DNA of 64,000 nt, taken from the NCBI GenBank assembly GCA_000824805.1, contig CCNA01000056.1, forward strand, positions 1 through 64,000, given 5' to 3'. The notes under the pieces are model-generated. The model was not told where the DNA came from. It saw nothing but the letters and a program-made list of their open reading frames with translations, and made no database searches. Of the stretch, positions 9,673-18,905 are shown piece by piece (the stretch's first letter is position 1; each line of letters opens with the position of its first letter). The position numbers were made by a program, and so were the translations under genes. This stretch comes from Mesorhizobium sp. SOD10. Lineage in GTDB: Bacteria > Pseudomonadota > Alphaproteobacteria > Rhizobiales > Rhizobiaceae.

Positions 9673-9747
9673 GCTTCCGCAACATTGCTCCACATCCACA
9701 GAGCCGATCGCGGCCTGCTTCGGGGACGAAACAGATAGCTTGTTCGC

Positions 9748-12700
9748 TCACAAGTCCACGATGGAAGCCATTTCCAGGTACCGGCAGAAAGCGTTAGCCA
9801 GCTGCATTTGCCGAGGCGTCCGGCAATCGGGCTCGAAGACGTCGGGACTTGCGACGATGATGCAAAGACATTTTGCGCGCGATGTCGCTACGTTGAGCCT
9901 GTTTGCGCTATAGAGGAATTCCATGCCTCGTGGCGCGTCGGCATAGCTCGAGGTCGTCACCGAATAGATGACGATAGGCGCTTCCTGGCCCTGGAACTTG
10001 TCCACCGTCCCGACGCGGGCACCTGGCAACCGGTCCTGGATCTCGAACACCTGGGCGTTGTAGGGAGCGATGATGAGGATGTCGTTCAGGGTAAGCGGGC
10101 CTTCCGTCCCTTCACGGTTTCTCCAGCGCGCGCCTGCTTTCAGGATTTGCTCAACGACATTGGCCACGCGGTCCGCTTCTTGTGGGCTTACGCTCTGGTT
10201 GCCGGCATGAGGCACGGGGATGTAGCGCAGGCCGGCGCCGCCGAACGGACCATCCATCAGGATGGACTGGTTCTCCAGACCGGGGCGTGGATGCAACCTG
10301 CCTTCATAAAAAAGTTCCGAGGTATAGGCGCAGATCGCAGGATGCAGGCGCCAGGTCTGATCAAGGAACAGCCCTTCCTCCTCGCCTATCGTCTGTCGCC
10401 CGGCCAACAGATGCTCGAGGGCTGACACGTCGGCGCCTTCTGGATGCGAGCCCTGCATCGGCTGTTCAAGCTGCTGCGGGTCGCCAAGCAGGACTAGACT
10501 TGTTGCGGCTGGTGAAATCGCAAGCACATTAGCGAGCGACATCTGCGCAGCCTCGTCGATGAACAGGACGTCAACTGCGCCCACAGCATCAGGGCGCGAC
10601 CACATCCAACCGGTCCCGGCGATGACATGGTTGACTTTCCCCGCGGCGCTCAGGACTTCGGCGTTGTCGGTCGAAAATGAAATATGGGCGATATCTTCCG
10701 TTTTCTCGGCCACTTTGTGCATGCACCGGAGATCAACTCCCTGCTGCCGCGCCTCCTCGATCGCAGCGTCGAGCAGGTTGCGAATGACCTTGTGGCTGTT
10801 GGCGGTGACCCCGACGCGCAGCCCTGCCCGGACAAGCTCGAGGATCATCCGCGCGCCGGTATAGGTCTTGCCGGCGCCGGGCGGCCCCTGGATGGGCAAT
10901 ACACCGTCGAGCACCGTCACCAGTCGGCATGCGGCCGCCGCAATCGTCTCATCCGGCTTTCGCAACGGAGCGCCGCCGACATCGGGCGGCAAGCGTTGCA
11001 GAAGATGGCGTGCAGCCTTGAACGGTCCCGGTCCCGCCATACCGTGCTCGGCGACATGCTCACCGATCCTGACCAGCGATTCCGCCAGCACCTTGCTGTC
11101 GACATCGCCGTGCTCGAACACCGCATCGGGATGAACGTCGGCGGTATCGCCGCGCTTCTTGATGTCGATCAGCCGGTTCTCGATATCGACCGCCACGACC
11201 TTGCCGAATTTCCCGCCACCGACGCTGCGCAAATCCTCCCCTCCCCGGAATTCGGCTTCCTGCGCGGGAAACTGATAGCGGTGAACCGGCGCCTTAGCGG
11301 TCCCACCGGCGACCTGCCGGAAGCTCAGGCCGGAAATGGCCGCCCGCTCGTCAAACAGCTCTTCGACCGAAAGGCCGGCCAGGCGGAAATACTCCCACCA
11401 AGTGGCCTTCTTTTCCCGACGGTGCCAATCGAGAATGTTGGCAAGGAGAGATTGCGCGTGCTCGACCGCCGTTCGCTGAGCCGGATCGACCGGGATGCCG
11501 TTCATTAGGCGCGCCACCAGGGCTTCGATCCGGGCCTGCCAGGCCGTGATCTCGGCCGTGGCTTCCTCGGGCACGAGTATTGGGCGCGCAATGATCTCGC
11601 CCCCGCCTTCAGCTTCCGCGCGAAGCGCCTCGAGCCAGCCCCGAAGGCTGGCCGTCGAGAGGCAATCGTCCTTGTTGTAGCCGGTCACCGCTTCGCGATC
11701 GGCTTGGGTGATGCCGGCCGGATCGCCTAGTTCGAGGCAGGCCTGCACCTTGTTCAGCGCGCGATTTGCATCCTGCAGCGCGACGGCCCGGACAAAGCCG
11801 AAAAGGGGCTCCAGCTTCTTGATCGAATAGCTCTCGACGCTCGCCCGCACAGCATGGCGCACCACCCCGTAAAGATCGACCAGGATTTGGCCGCGCAGCA
11901 GGCCATCGACCTGTTCCTCGCGGCTGGCATATCGTCCCATGAGCCGCTTGAGAGCACCCGGTTCATAAGGTGCGTAGTGATAGACGTGCAGATTGGGGTG
12001 AAGTTTGCGGCGCTCGATCACGAAGTCGACGAAACGTTCGAACGCCGCCTTCTCGTCAGCCGGCGTGAAGCACCAGTCGCCGACATAGCTCATCTCGCCC
12101 GACGCGGCCTTGAAGGCATAACCAAACAGATACTCCCGTCCGCCTTCGCCAACAAAGGGGTCACCTTCCAGATCGAAGAAGATGTCTCCTTGGTCCGGCT
12201 CCGGCAGCCGGCAGAGGCCGAACCCGGATTCTATCGGGAGCCGCTCATGCAACAGGGTCTGGGCCGTGCGGCCCATGACCTGTATTCGGGCCTGCTCTCG
12301 GATCCGCACATAGGAGGACGCCGCGCCCCGATCCGGCTTCCACGGCAAAGGCAAGGGGAGCTCGCCGAGCGCAGTCATCGTGGCGATGCCATGGCGCTCG
12401 AGTTCGCTTCGCTGGATCGCGCTGATGCCGGCGACGAGCGAGAGGTGATCATCCACGCGGCGGCGCTTGTCGCAGTCTCCCCGCCAACGGCAGATATCGC
12501 AATATGGGACCGGCTCCGGATAGGTATCTTCGTCGGCGCCGACCGCGGCCTGCAGCCGGCCCCTGACGTAGCGGAAGTAGGCCGAGTAGTCGCTGAGGCG
12601 AAAGCGTTCCGGCGCAAAGTCGGTCACTGGCGGCACGACATAGGCGAACTCCGGCGCCCGGCCCTGCGCCTCAGCAAGAAGATCGGAATAAAGGCACAGC

Positions 12701-13158
12701 TGCAGGACCGTCCCACCTTTCGTTTCGCGGGCGAGCTTGGTGTCGATCACTTCGTAGGACCAGGCGCCGAGCTTGCTCGGCACTTCGATGCGGCGGAGAA
12801 TGTCGGCGCGTCCCGCGAAAGGCGCAGCCCGCAGGGCAGCCTGGACAATGACTGGGGCGCCGGCCCGCATGGCGTCCAGCGTGGCCGCTACGGCATTGCC
12901 GTCAACCCCTTTTCCGTCGATGACGATCAGCGCGAACCCCGAGGCGCGCAGATGATCGATGAAGCCCGCTTCATGCTCGGCGCCGCGCTGTTGGAGGATT
13001 TCCAGAAACGGGTCCCAGACATAAGGCTTCTTGAGGTCGCCGTCCGCGACAAGGCGATCGAGTGCTGTCAGGTGTCCGCAATTCAGATGTCCGACCAGGT
13101 CGGAGGCGCTCAGCTGTAATTCCTTGCCGATTTTCTGCATTGGAATGATCCGGGGCAA
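9748..13158 (-). CDS. TM0106-type RecB-like nuclease fused to SF1 (Dna2/Nam7-like) helicase
   Basis: 1136 residues, numbered from a TTG at 13158; an in-frame ATG at 13140 is an equally plausible start and neither has a clear RBS. Residues 1-250 form a RecB/Cas4-like nuclease: iron-sulfur-type cysteines C27, C220, C223 and C229, GRADIL, EVIDTK (D-x-K) and QLCLYS (Q-x3-Y). An RNase H/DEDD-like domain follows (D329/E331 in FFDLEGD; YNKDDC at about 495-499). The C-terminus is an SF1 helicase: GPPGAGKT 758-765, IDEAAQ at 867-872, and TSRAK near 1100. It ends 133 bases before the zorA ATG on the same strand, so co-transcription with zorABCD is likely. Probable DNA end-processing nuclease-helicase; its link to Zorya is inference. 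Confidence 0.85.
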   Translation of the reverse strand: MPRIIPMQKIGKELQLSASDLVGHLNCGHLTALDRLVADGDLKKPYVWDPFLEILQQRGAEHEAGFIDHLRASGFALIVIDGKGVDGNAVAATLDAMRAGAPVIVQAALRAAPFAGRADILRRIEVPSKLGAWSYEVIDTKLARETKGGTVLQLCLYSDLLAEAQGRAPEFAYVVPPVTDFAPERFRLSDYSAYFRYVRGRLQAAVGADEDTYPEPVPYCDICRWRGDCDKRRRVDDHLSLVAGISAIQRSELERHGIATMTALGELPLPLPWKPDRGAASSYVRIREQARIQVMGRTAQTLLHERLPIESGFGLCRLPEPDQGDIFFDLEGDPFVGEGGREYLFGYAFKAASGEMSYVGDWCFTPADEKAAFERFVDFVIERRKLHPNLHVYHYAPYEPGALKRLMGRYASREEQVDGLLRGQILVDLYGVVRHAVRASVESYSIKKLEPLFGFVRAVALQDANRALNKVQACLELGDPAGITQADREAVTGYNKDDCLSTASLRGWLEALRAEAEGGGEIIARPILVPEEATAEITAWQARIEALVARLMNGIPVDPAQRTAVEHAQSLLANILDWHRREKKATWWEYFRLAGLSVEELFDERAAISGLSFRQVAGGTAKAPVHRYQFPAQEAEFRGGEDLRSVGGGKFGKVVAVDIENRLIDIKKRGDTADVHPDAVFEHGDVDSKVLAESLVRIGEHVAEHGMAGPGPFKAARHLLQRLPPDVGGAPLRKPDETIAAAACRLVTVLDGVLPIQGPPGAGKTYTGARMILELVRAGLRVGVTANSHKVIRNLLDAAIEEARQQGVDLRCMHKVAEKTEDIAHISFSTDNAEVLSAAGKVNHVIAGTGWMWSRPDAVGAVDVLFIDEAAQMSLANVLAISPAATSLVLLGDPQQLEQPMQGSHPEGADVSALEHLLAGRQTIGEEEGLFLDQTWRLHPAICAYTSELFYEGRLHPRPGLENQSILMDGPFGGAGLRYIPVPHAGNQSVSPQEADRVANVVEQILKAGARWRNREGTEGPLTLNDILIIAPYNAQVFEIQDRLPGARVGTVDKFQGQEAPIVIYSVTTSSYADAPRGMEFLYSANRLNVATSRAKCLCIIVASPDVFEPDCRTPRQMQLANAFCRYLEMASIVDL

Positions 13159-13890
13159 CCCACATTTAGGGAGGCGTATCGATTGGCTTTCACATTTTAC
13201 TCAAACCCACCAATACAGTCTTCTGTTCTCGACATATCACTATTTCTAACGGACGATCTCAACAATACTCTGACCACCGCGGATAGTGCACGTACACCAA
13301 ATGCAAGCGTTTGGAAGCTTTTACGGCCTTAGCAAAAGCACCAACTTAGACGAGGCGCGACCTGGCGGGTTCCCATGAAATCCGGGCATGCCGAGAGTTG
13401 CCCCTATAGTCCGCTCCACCCGATACGAACACGAAATCAACATGCTTGTAGCCAAGCGTTCCGGTTCAAGGGCGCGGTCCTGTCTCACCAGCTTGTCCAC
13501 ATAGACGCGGTGCTGCTGATCCTTAGCTACAAGGGGCGACCCGTCTCAAATCGTGCCGCTGCGCCGCGCGCCAAGCCAATTCCGCAAGGCCGAGCTTTAT
13601 CGCTGATCCTGAAGCACGAAGCAGTACGCAGCACGTCAAATCGCGAAACCGCCACGCGCATCCCGCAGGCGAAGGGGCGGGATGCCGCGCTCATCAAGCC
13701 GTTTATGGACAACATCAAGAGGCTAAGGGAACGCCGGCGACGGCGTCAGGGGCGCGAAGAAATGGGCAAAAAGGACACAAGCGCAACCAAGCAAGAAATA
13801 TACCGGGAATTAACTTGACAGCAACAATCCCATGCCTATTTTGCGTCTTGAGGCTGCAAAGCCTTTCAGGCTCACCGTATGGGGGCCGCG
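13159..13890. other. Intergenic region upstream of the nuclease-helicase; no convincing gene
   Basis: About 730 bases that should contain the promoter for the nuclease-helicase/zor genes. A 147-codon plus-strand reading frame (13375-13818) is present, but its product is a basic, low-similarity-looking sequence with no RBS, no recognisable domain and an Arg-run at the C-terminus; I do not call it a gene. The base composition is visibly less GC-rich than the backbone. Confidence 0.5.
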
Positions 13891-13917
13891 AAAAACCGGG
13901 GTAACACCCGGTTTTTT
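13891..13917. terminator. Bidirectional rho-independent terminator
   Basis: The hairpin ACCGGG-GTAACA-CCCGGT is flanked by an A-run on one side and a T-run on the other, so it can terminate transcripts from both strands. It lies six bases beyond the stop of the minus-strand DUF3800 gene. Confidence 0.8.
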
Positions 13918-13922
13918 CGTAT

Positions 13923-14720
13923 CTAGTCGAAGCAATAATATTTGATGCCCAGCTGGGGCAGATGCTCAGCGTCCAAGGCGAAGTCGGCAAGACGCTTCCT
14001 GTCTCGCAGACTTCGATGGATCCAAAATTTCTTATCGTACCCATGCCGAGCCATGGCATAGATGAAACTATCCGCGACTTGAAGCATTGTATGAGACTTT
14101 GGCTTGTGCTGAATGCGCCCCAGAGTCTCCGCAAATTCAACTTGCGTTAAGGGCTTGTATTTCTCGCTGTTTTTACCGTCGAAGCCCAAGCCATTTTCCT
14201 TCAGATTGTGAAAATAGCCGGTGACAGTCTCGTTAACTGCTGCGTCTTGTTCAAAGACGACATGGAGTTTCCTCCCCTCCAGTCGGGCGATTTTCGCGGC
14301 TCGTTCCACCGTTATGTCAAACGCGCTTCGGCATAGAAGCCATTTATCCTTGTGTTTCTCTAGATACCCTCGCGCGACATAGCCGGGTCGGTCTATGACA
14401 CATCCGATGCCGATTACTGGAGCGCTGCACAGGACATGACGCCAGCCATCCCAGAACGCCTCCCGAGTCGCCTGATCCTTGCGGCCAAGCCATGCAAACC
14501 CTTTTGATTCGGACAGCATGTCCGTGATGTGAAGGGGCTGCCGAAGTTTCCACTCGTAGGAGAACTCCGCCACTAGTTTCCTTACGGCATCATTATCTTC
14601 ACCTCGCACCAGATATCCGCCGAAGCCAAACCAATCGCGCCCCTCGCGGGATGCATCGGCTTTCTTGTCTGGGTGACGGTTGCCCGATTCATCCATGTAC
14701 AGAGTATAGGGGCGCGGCAT
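13923..14720 (-). CDS. DUF3800 domain protein
   Basis: 265 residues starting MPRPYTLYMDESGN; the YMDESG motif near the N-terminus, with later conserved acidic residues such as FEQDAAVNETV and VADSFIYAMARH, identifies the DUF3800 family, proposed to have an RNase H-like fold and often found in defence or mobile regions. An upstream in-frame ATG (14879) would extend it by 53 residues, but that extension overlaps the tail of a decayed transposase in another frame, so the internal start is preferred. RBS is weak (AAGA). It is the gene before the nuclease-helicase on the same strand but is separated from it by ~760 bases and a terminator. Function unknown. Confidence 0.75.
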   Translation of the reverse strand: MPRPYTLYMDESGNRHPDKKADASREGRDWFGFGGYLVRGEDNDAVRKLVAEFSYEWKLRQPLHITDMLSESKGFAWLGRKDQATREAFWDGWRHVLCSAPVIGIGCVIDRPGYVARGYLEKHKDKWLLCRSAFDITVERAAKIARLEGRKLHVVFEQDAAVNETVTGYFHNLKENGLGFDGKNSEKYKPLTQVEFAETLGRIQHKPKSHTMLQVADSFIYAMARHGYDKKFWIHRSLRDRKRLADFALDAEHLPQLGIKYYCFD

Positions 14721-14754
14721 TTCTTGTCTCACAAATGGTGACGCTTCATGACAG

Positions 14755-15275
14755 TTAGGAAGCGCGTTGCCAATACCCCGCCCAAATACTCGACACAGAA
14801 TGGTTGAGTGCGCCGCCAAGCAGGGCATAAGCATTGCTGCCATTTGACTGGCGACGGTGATCTTCAAGCCAAGCCGCATGGTTGGCGTACTGGCAGAGGT
14901 ACTTGTTCGAAACGTGAAGGTGCTGACCGACGGTCAATGCGGCGCAGGCGACTTAACTAGCTCTCGACCATGTTCGTATGCTTGCGGTGGCCGTCGCCGT
15001 AGCTGACAGAGTGATTGATTCGGGTCGAAGCGTAATCGGCTTCCAGCGCGAGCTTGGCATCGGCAACCCTGCAAGCGCCGGCGGTTTCTGCGCCTTCGCC
15101 TTCGCGGTTGCGGATGAAAGTCGGAGTGCGGCCGGCGCGCTCTCGCAGAGCGACGACGACGCGGCGACGGTCCTTCCGGTCCTGAGGGCGGTTCTCAGGC
15201 CGCACAACGCCGCCCAGGTAAGCCGCCAGCAATCTCCACCTCGCCTCCAAGGATTCCGTCCTTGCACCTTTGCTA
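14755..15275 (-). pseudogene. Decayed IS1595-family (ISXO2-like) transposase
   Basis: Only the C-terminal part remains, in pieces. Recognisable blocks in order on the minus strand: AYLGGVVRPENR with DRKDRR, VVVALRERAGRTPTF, INHSVSYGDGHRKHTNMVES, SRLRR, then GQHLHVSNKYLCQYANHAAW, EDHRRQSNG and WAGYWQRAS. These match the order of IS1595/ISXO2 transposases (the N-x-ES catalytic region and the conserved C-terminal tail). A TAG interrupts after MVES at 14957, and frameshifts occur near 15245 and 14940. The element is dead; terminal repeats were not located. It directly abuts the DUF3800 gene. Confidence 0.8.
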
Positions 15276-15582
15276 CATAAGGTCGGGCTTCTATGCCGCC
15301 AGGCTGTTGCTACGGCTTCGAGAACATCCGGTCGTGAAGGCGGAGCCAGAAGCCCGGCCTAGCCTTGGGCGTTGCAGCCTGAAGCGCCGGCCGTCGAAGC
15401 ACGCCTGGCCGTTCAATCTCGTTGACGGCGAAGGCCAGTGAGGGAAGGGTGGCGTTAGGACTGTTTGTTGATAGGCTTTGCTGTTAGGGACCGGCTAATC
15501 ATCAACGCCGACGACTACGGGCACTTACAAACGCAAAAACCGCCCCGGATTAGACCGGGACGTTATAGATTTATGATGAAAT

Positions 15583-15616
15583 TGGTTGCGGGGACCGGCT
15601 TTGAAGCTGCAACCTG
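15583..15616 (-). other. Degenerate 3' end of an initiator tRNA (possible attachment-site relic)
   Basis: Read on the minus strand, the segment ends in TTCAAAGCCGGTCCCCGCAACCA preceded by AGGTTGCAGC, resembling the T-arm, acceptor stem and CCA of rhizobial fMet-tRNA with several mismatches. The 5' half of a tRNA is not present. Such partial tRNA copies mark old integration sites of genomic islands; here it lies near the transposase remnant. Low to moderate confidence because it is short and imperfect. Confidence 0.4.
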
Positions 15617-15868
15617 GGTAGAGTTCAGCACGGCCATTCAATGGCAATGCGAGGGGCTGCACGCCTGCCTTGACCGACTCATAAATGCAAGCGACCGGTA
15701 ACGGTCTGCAACAAAAACAAGCACTTACTCTTAAAGGCGGGTTAAAGCAGGGTTTATGCACGCTTTAGAGAGGCCACCGGTGAAGCGCTCGCACTCGCGC
15801 CGGCGGAGTGAAAGGAACTTCCTCGCCTCCAGCGCATTGGCTAGGTACCTACTCCAACCCTGAATTAG

Positions 15869-15898
15869 GCCCGCTGGCTTCGGCCGGCGGGCTTCTTT
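15869..15898 (+). terminator. Rho-independent terminator with UUCG tetraloop
   Basis: The stem GCCCGCTGGC pairs with GCCGGCGGGC (one G-U wobble) around a TTCG loop, followed by TTCTTT. It is a strong plus-strand terminator, yet no plus-strand protein gene precedes it, so it may end an unannotated small RNA that begins somewhere between about 15700 and 15800. Confidence 0.7.
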
Positions 15899-16245
15899 AC
15901 TCGTTGGGAGCCTGACCGCGGGATATAAAGTGCATCACCTGAGGGGACTTTCGTCACAAAAGAAGCGTGAACAGGAAACGATTTTCCCCATCCGCCACGT
16001 TCATGAACCATGGCGTTGTACGGGCCTGGAAGTCGTTGATCATCTCGCCTGCAGCGCACGACTTCTCGCCGGGTCACAGCCAAGTCCGGGAGATCGAAAG
16101 GAACTGATGCGGAGAGAGTCCCAGTGGCTCAAGTCCGGCGTGGTCTGCGGGGTCGAGACACCTGAAAAGCGCGGAGAAATCGCGTCAGGCATCGCTGACA
16201 TGCCCCGGTCGGGTCGAGCCGCCGGGGCATTCAGGAGCGAACGCT

Positions 16246-16539
16246 TTAGTTGGCGCCGCCAAGTTCCTTGGTCATCTTGCAGAAATTGTCGTGTTGCTTG
16301 GCAATGGTATCGTCGCCGCAGTCCTTCTTGATCGAAGTCCGATCCTCTTCGCTCAGAGCCAGCCATGCTTTCTTGAACTCATCGCCAGACCTCATGGTTT
16401 TCATGCCGGCGTCTGTGAAGAACGGCGACATCTTAGCGGGATCGTCGAGGGCCGAGGTTCCAGTGTTGGCGCCCGCGAAGGCAGAGGCGGCCGGGAAGGA
16501 AAGCGACAACGCGGTCATGCAAATGATATGAATTTTCAT
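16246..16539 (-). CDS. Small secreted protein of unknown function
   Basis: 97 residues with a Sec signal peptide (MKIHIICMTALSLSFPAASAFA, cleavage probably after AFA). The mature part is about 75 residues, hydrophilic, with two cysteines (KKDCGDD and NFCKMT) that could form a disulfide in the periplasm. The RBS AGGAGGAAC lies just before the ATG. No enzymatic motif is seen. It is the first backbone-looking gene after the accessory region and stands alone. Confidence 0.7.
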   Translation of the reverse strand: MKIHIICMTALSLSFPAASAFAGANTGTSALDDPAKMSPFFTDAGMKTMRSGDEFKKAWLALSEEDRTSIKKDCGDDTIAKQHDNFCKMTKELGGAN

Positions 16540-16687
16540 AGAAAGTTCCTCCTTTGGCCGATCACGTTCGCTTGATGGCCATTCCTAAGAACGAACAAGC
16601 GAATTTTGGGTTTCCTGAGCAAAGCGATTTTGTCGGAGCTGCGGAATGGCGGTAACCAAGAAAGACCAAGGAATAGGTCTGACTTGC

Positions 16688-18654
16688 TCAAAGTCCCGCT
16701 GCCTTGGCCAGATAGGGAGCGAGCGCCAGCGCATAGGTTGCCGTAAGGTGATGGTTATCGCGCAGCACGACGATGTTGCCGGCCACCGCCGGGCAGCTGT
16801 CCTTGCCGCAGAGCGCATCGTTCATGTCGACCACGGTGACCCCCGCCACTGGCTGGGCGGCGAGCGCGTAGATATTTTCCCGTTCGACCTCGCCGCGCGG
16901 ATTGACGCATTTGCCGGGATCGGTTCCCAGGCAATTGCGTGGATCGAACAGGCTGAAAGGTGTGTTGCGGATGGCAACGACGCGCACGCCCTGGCTTGTG
17001 ATCTCGCCCCAGACGCTGCGCAATCCCTCGACCATCGCGTCCCGCGCAACGCCGGTGTAGTTGCTCTGGCTGGTGATCACGAGATCGGGCTTCAGTTTCG
17101 CAATTTCGGCGAGAACTTTCTCGCGCCACAGCGCGCATTGCTCATACGGCTTGCCGTTGTCAAGGATGGTGGCCCGGGTCACCGGGCATGCCGCCTTGGT
17201 GAAGGTGACGAGTTTCCACTTTCTGTCTTTGGCGATTTTGTCGATTGCCGGCACCCATTGCGCCGCGTGGGAATCGCCCATCACGACGATGGTTCTCGTC
17301 CCCGTCGGGTCGCCAAGCTGGCAACCGGTCGCGTTGACGCTCTTCTGCTCCTGATGACATTTCATTTTGTAGATGATCGGCACGTCGCTGCCGATCTTGC
17401 TCAAGGGGGGCAACAGCTTGACGCCCTCAGGACAACAGCGTTCGCCAGCAAGGCCGCAGGCCCGGGATAATTCGGCGTTCCGATCAGGCTGGTATCGATA
17501 GGCTGCCGGTCGACCGCATAGACGAGCCCGCCGGCCACCGCCACGCACAACCCGATCGCAGCCGTGCCGTCGATCAGCGGCCGCCATGCCAGCGACGAGC
17601 GCGAGTGGCGATAGGACTGTTCGACGAAACGGTAGGAGAGGTGGGAAACGGCCAGGGTGGCGATGATGAGCAGAATGCCATCGACCGCGCCAACCATGCC
17701 ACGCTGCGCCACATAGAATATGATCAGCGGCCAATGCCACAGATAGATCGAATAGGAGCGATCGCCGATATAGCGCAGCGCGGCGACATCCAGGCCGCGG
17801 AAGCGGCCGATGCGTATGCTGCCGGCCGCAATAACTAGAGCCGCGCCGAGCGTCGGCAACAGCGCCTTGAAGCCTGGAAAATCGGTCGACCTTGAAAACA
17901 GCACCGCCGATGCAAGCGCCGCCAGCATGCCAGCGACGGCCATCGCACTTCTCATATGCGCGCTCGGGCGGAACCGATCGAGCATCAGCGCCAGCAATCC
18001 CCCAAGAGCCAGCTCCCAGACCCGGGTATGGGTCACGAAATAGGCCCATGCCGGATCGGATCGGGTAAGGGCGACGGAAACCGCGAGCGAGCCGGCCATG
18101 ACTACGCCGAGTACGAAGGTGAGCATTTGCACGGGTGAATAGCCGCGACGCCTGGCCCACCACAGCGCCGCGATCATCAACACCGGCCAGACGATGTAGA
18201 ACTGCTCCTCGATCGACAGCGACCAGAAATGCTGCACCGGGCTGGGCGCATCCTCGGCGCCGAGATAATCCACGGCCTGCTCGGCAAGCCGCCAGTTCTG
18301 CACGTAGAGCGCGCTTGCGATCACCTGCTTGGCGGTTTCTTCCCACCACGCGTCCGACATGAACAGCAGTGTTCCCGCGAGCGTAACCAAAAGCGCGACG
18401 ATCGCCGCCGGCAGCAGCCGCCTGACCCGGCGCGTGTAAAAGCCGACCAGCGAGATGCCGTCTTCGCTGAGCGCCATGCGCGCGAGCAGGCCGGTGATGA
18501 GAAAGCCGGAGATGACGAAGAAGATATCGACGCCGACATAGCCGCCCGGAAGCGCTGCCGGCCAGATGTGGAAAATCACCACAAAGGCTACGGCAAGCCC
18601 GCGCAGTCCCTGTATCTCCGGCCGAAATCCCCCCGGCGCAATGTCGTCTCGCAA
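16688..18654 (-). pseudogene. Frameshifted acyltransferase-3/SGNH O-acetyltransferase (OafA-like)
   Basis: Two halves of one protein lie in different frames. The first (18654 to 17401, 417 codons) is an integral-membrane acyltransferase-3 domain beginning with RPEIQGLRGLAVAFVVIFH and YVGVDIFFVISGFLITG, with about ten hydrophobic segments. The second (upstream limit near 17445 to the stop at 16688) is the periplasmic SGNH domain with VVMGDSHAAQW (catalytic Ser block) and DNHHLT (catalytic Asp/His block). Together they match OafA/OatA-type enzymes that acetylate surface polysaccharide. The frame change falls about 17430-17470, so the protein as read stops after the membrane domain. Either a real inactivating indel or a sequencing error. 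Confidence 0.85.
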
Positions 18655-18704
18655 AGCCAGTCTGGTCCCTCACCGCGCCGGCCCGTCCCGGCCCGCCACC
18701 ATGG

Positions 18705-18851
18705 TCAATTCTGCTGGATCGAAATGCCCTTGTCGTCGATCTTGAGCTCGACGCCTTTCGGCCTGGTGTGCTCCCGATAGGCATAGATGCCGAGCGCGAT
18801 GATCACCGCGATCAGCACCCCGATGACGAGATAGAGCGTGTTCTGCCTCAT
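18705..18851 (-). CDS. 48-residue single-span membrane protein
   Basis: A small frame starting MRQNTLYLVIGVLIA with one N-terminal transmembrane helix (residues 6-24) and a charged tail ending KIDDKGISIQQN. GAGGGG lies eight bases upstream of the ATG. It sits just upstream of the acyltransferase gene and may be co-transcribed with it. Function unknown; similar tiny proteins are common in Mesorhizobium annotations. The RBS and TM pattern support a real gene. Confidence 0.65.
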   Translation of the reverse strand: MRQNTLYLVIGVLIAVIIALGIYAYREHTRPKGVELKIDDKGISIQQN

Positions 18852-18905
18852 TGCGCCCCCTCGTTTCGCCCGAGACCCGCTTTGAAGCTTGCAGGCAGCG
18901 GTCGC

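Larger units (their letters stand above)
15276..16245. other. Gene-poor stretch at the presumed island edge
   Basis: Nearly 1 kb with no convincing protein gene. Short reading frames on both strands lack RBS and family features. It holds a degenerate tRNA-like 3' end (15583-15616) and a strong plus-strand terminator (15869-15898). A minus-strand stretch around 15330-15440 reads as an open frame without a start and may be a gene remnant; I could not identify it. Confidence 0.5.

Noticed and set aside
7443-9695. Longer zorA start at 9695
   Set aside because: The extra 27 residues have no RBS and precede the first membrane helix; the ATG at 9614 has AAGGGG at proper spacing and gives the usual ZorA length.
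11854-13119. 421-codon plus-strand frame opposite the nuclease-helicase
   Set aside because: Antisense to conserved nuclease motifs (C220/C223/C229 region); composition is that of a shadow frame.
13375-13818. 147-codon plus-strand frame in the intergenic region before the nuclease-helicase
   Set aside because: No RBS, no domain, Arg-run C-terminus and no coding-like pattern; treated as intergenic.
13923-14879. Longer DUF3800 start at 14879
   Set aside because: The added 53 residues overlap the recognisable C-terminus of the decayed transposase in another frame and lack family similarity.
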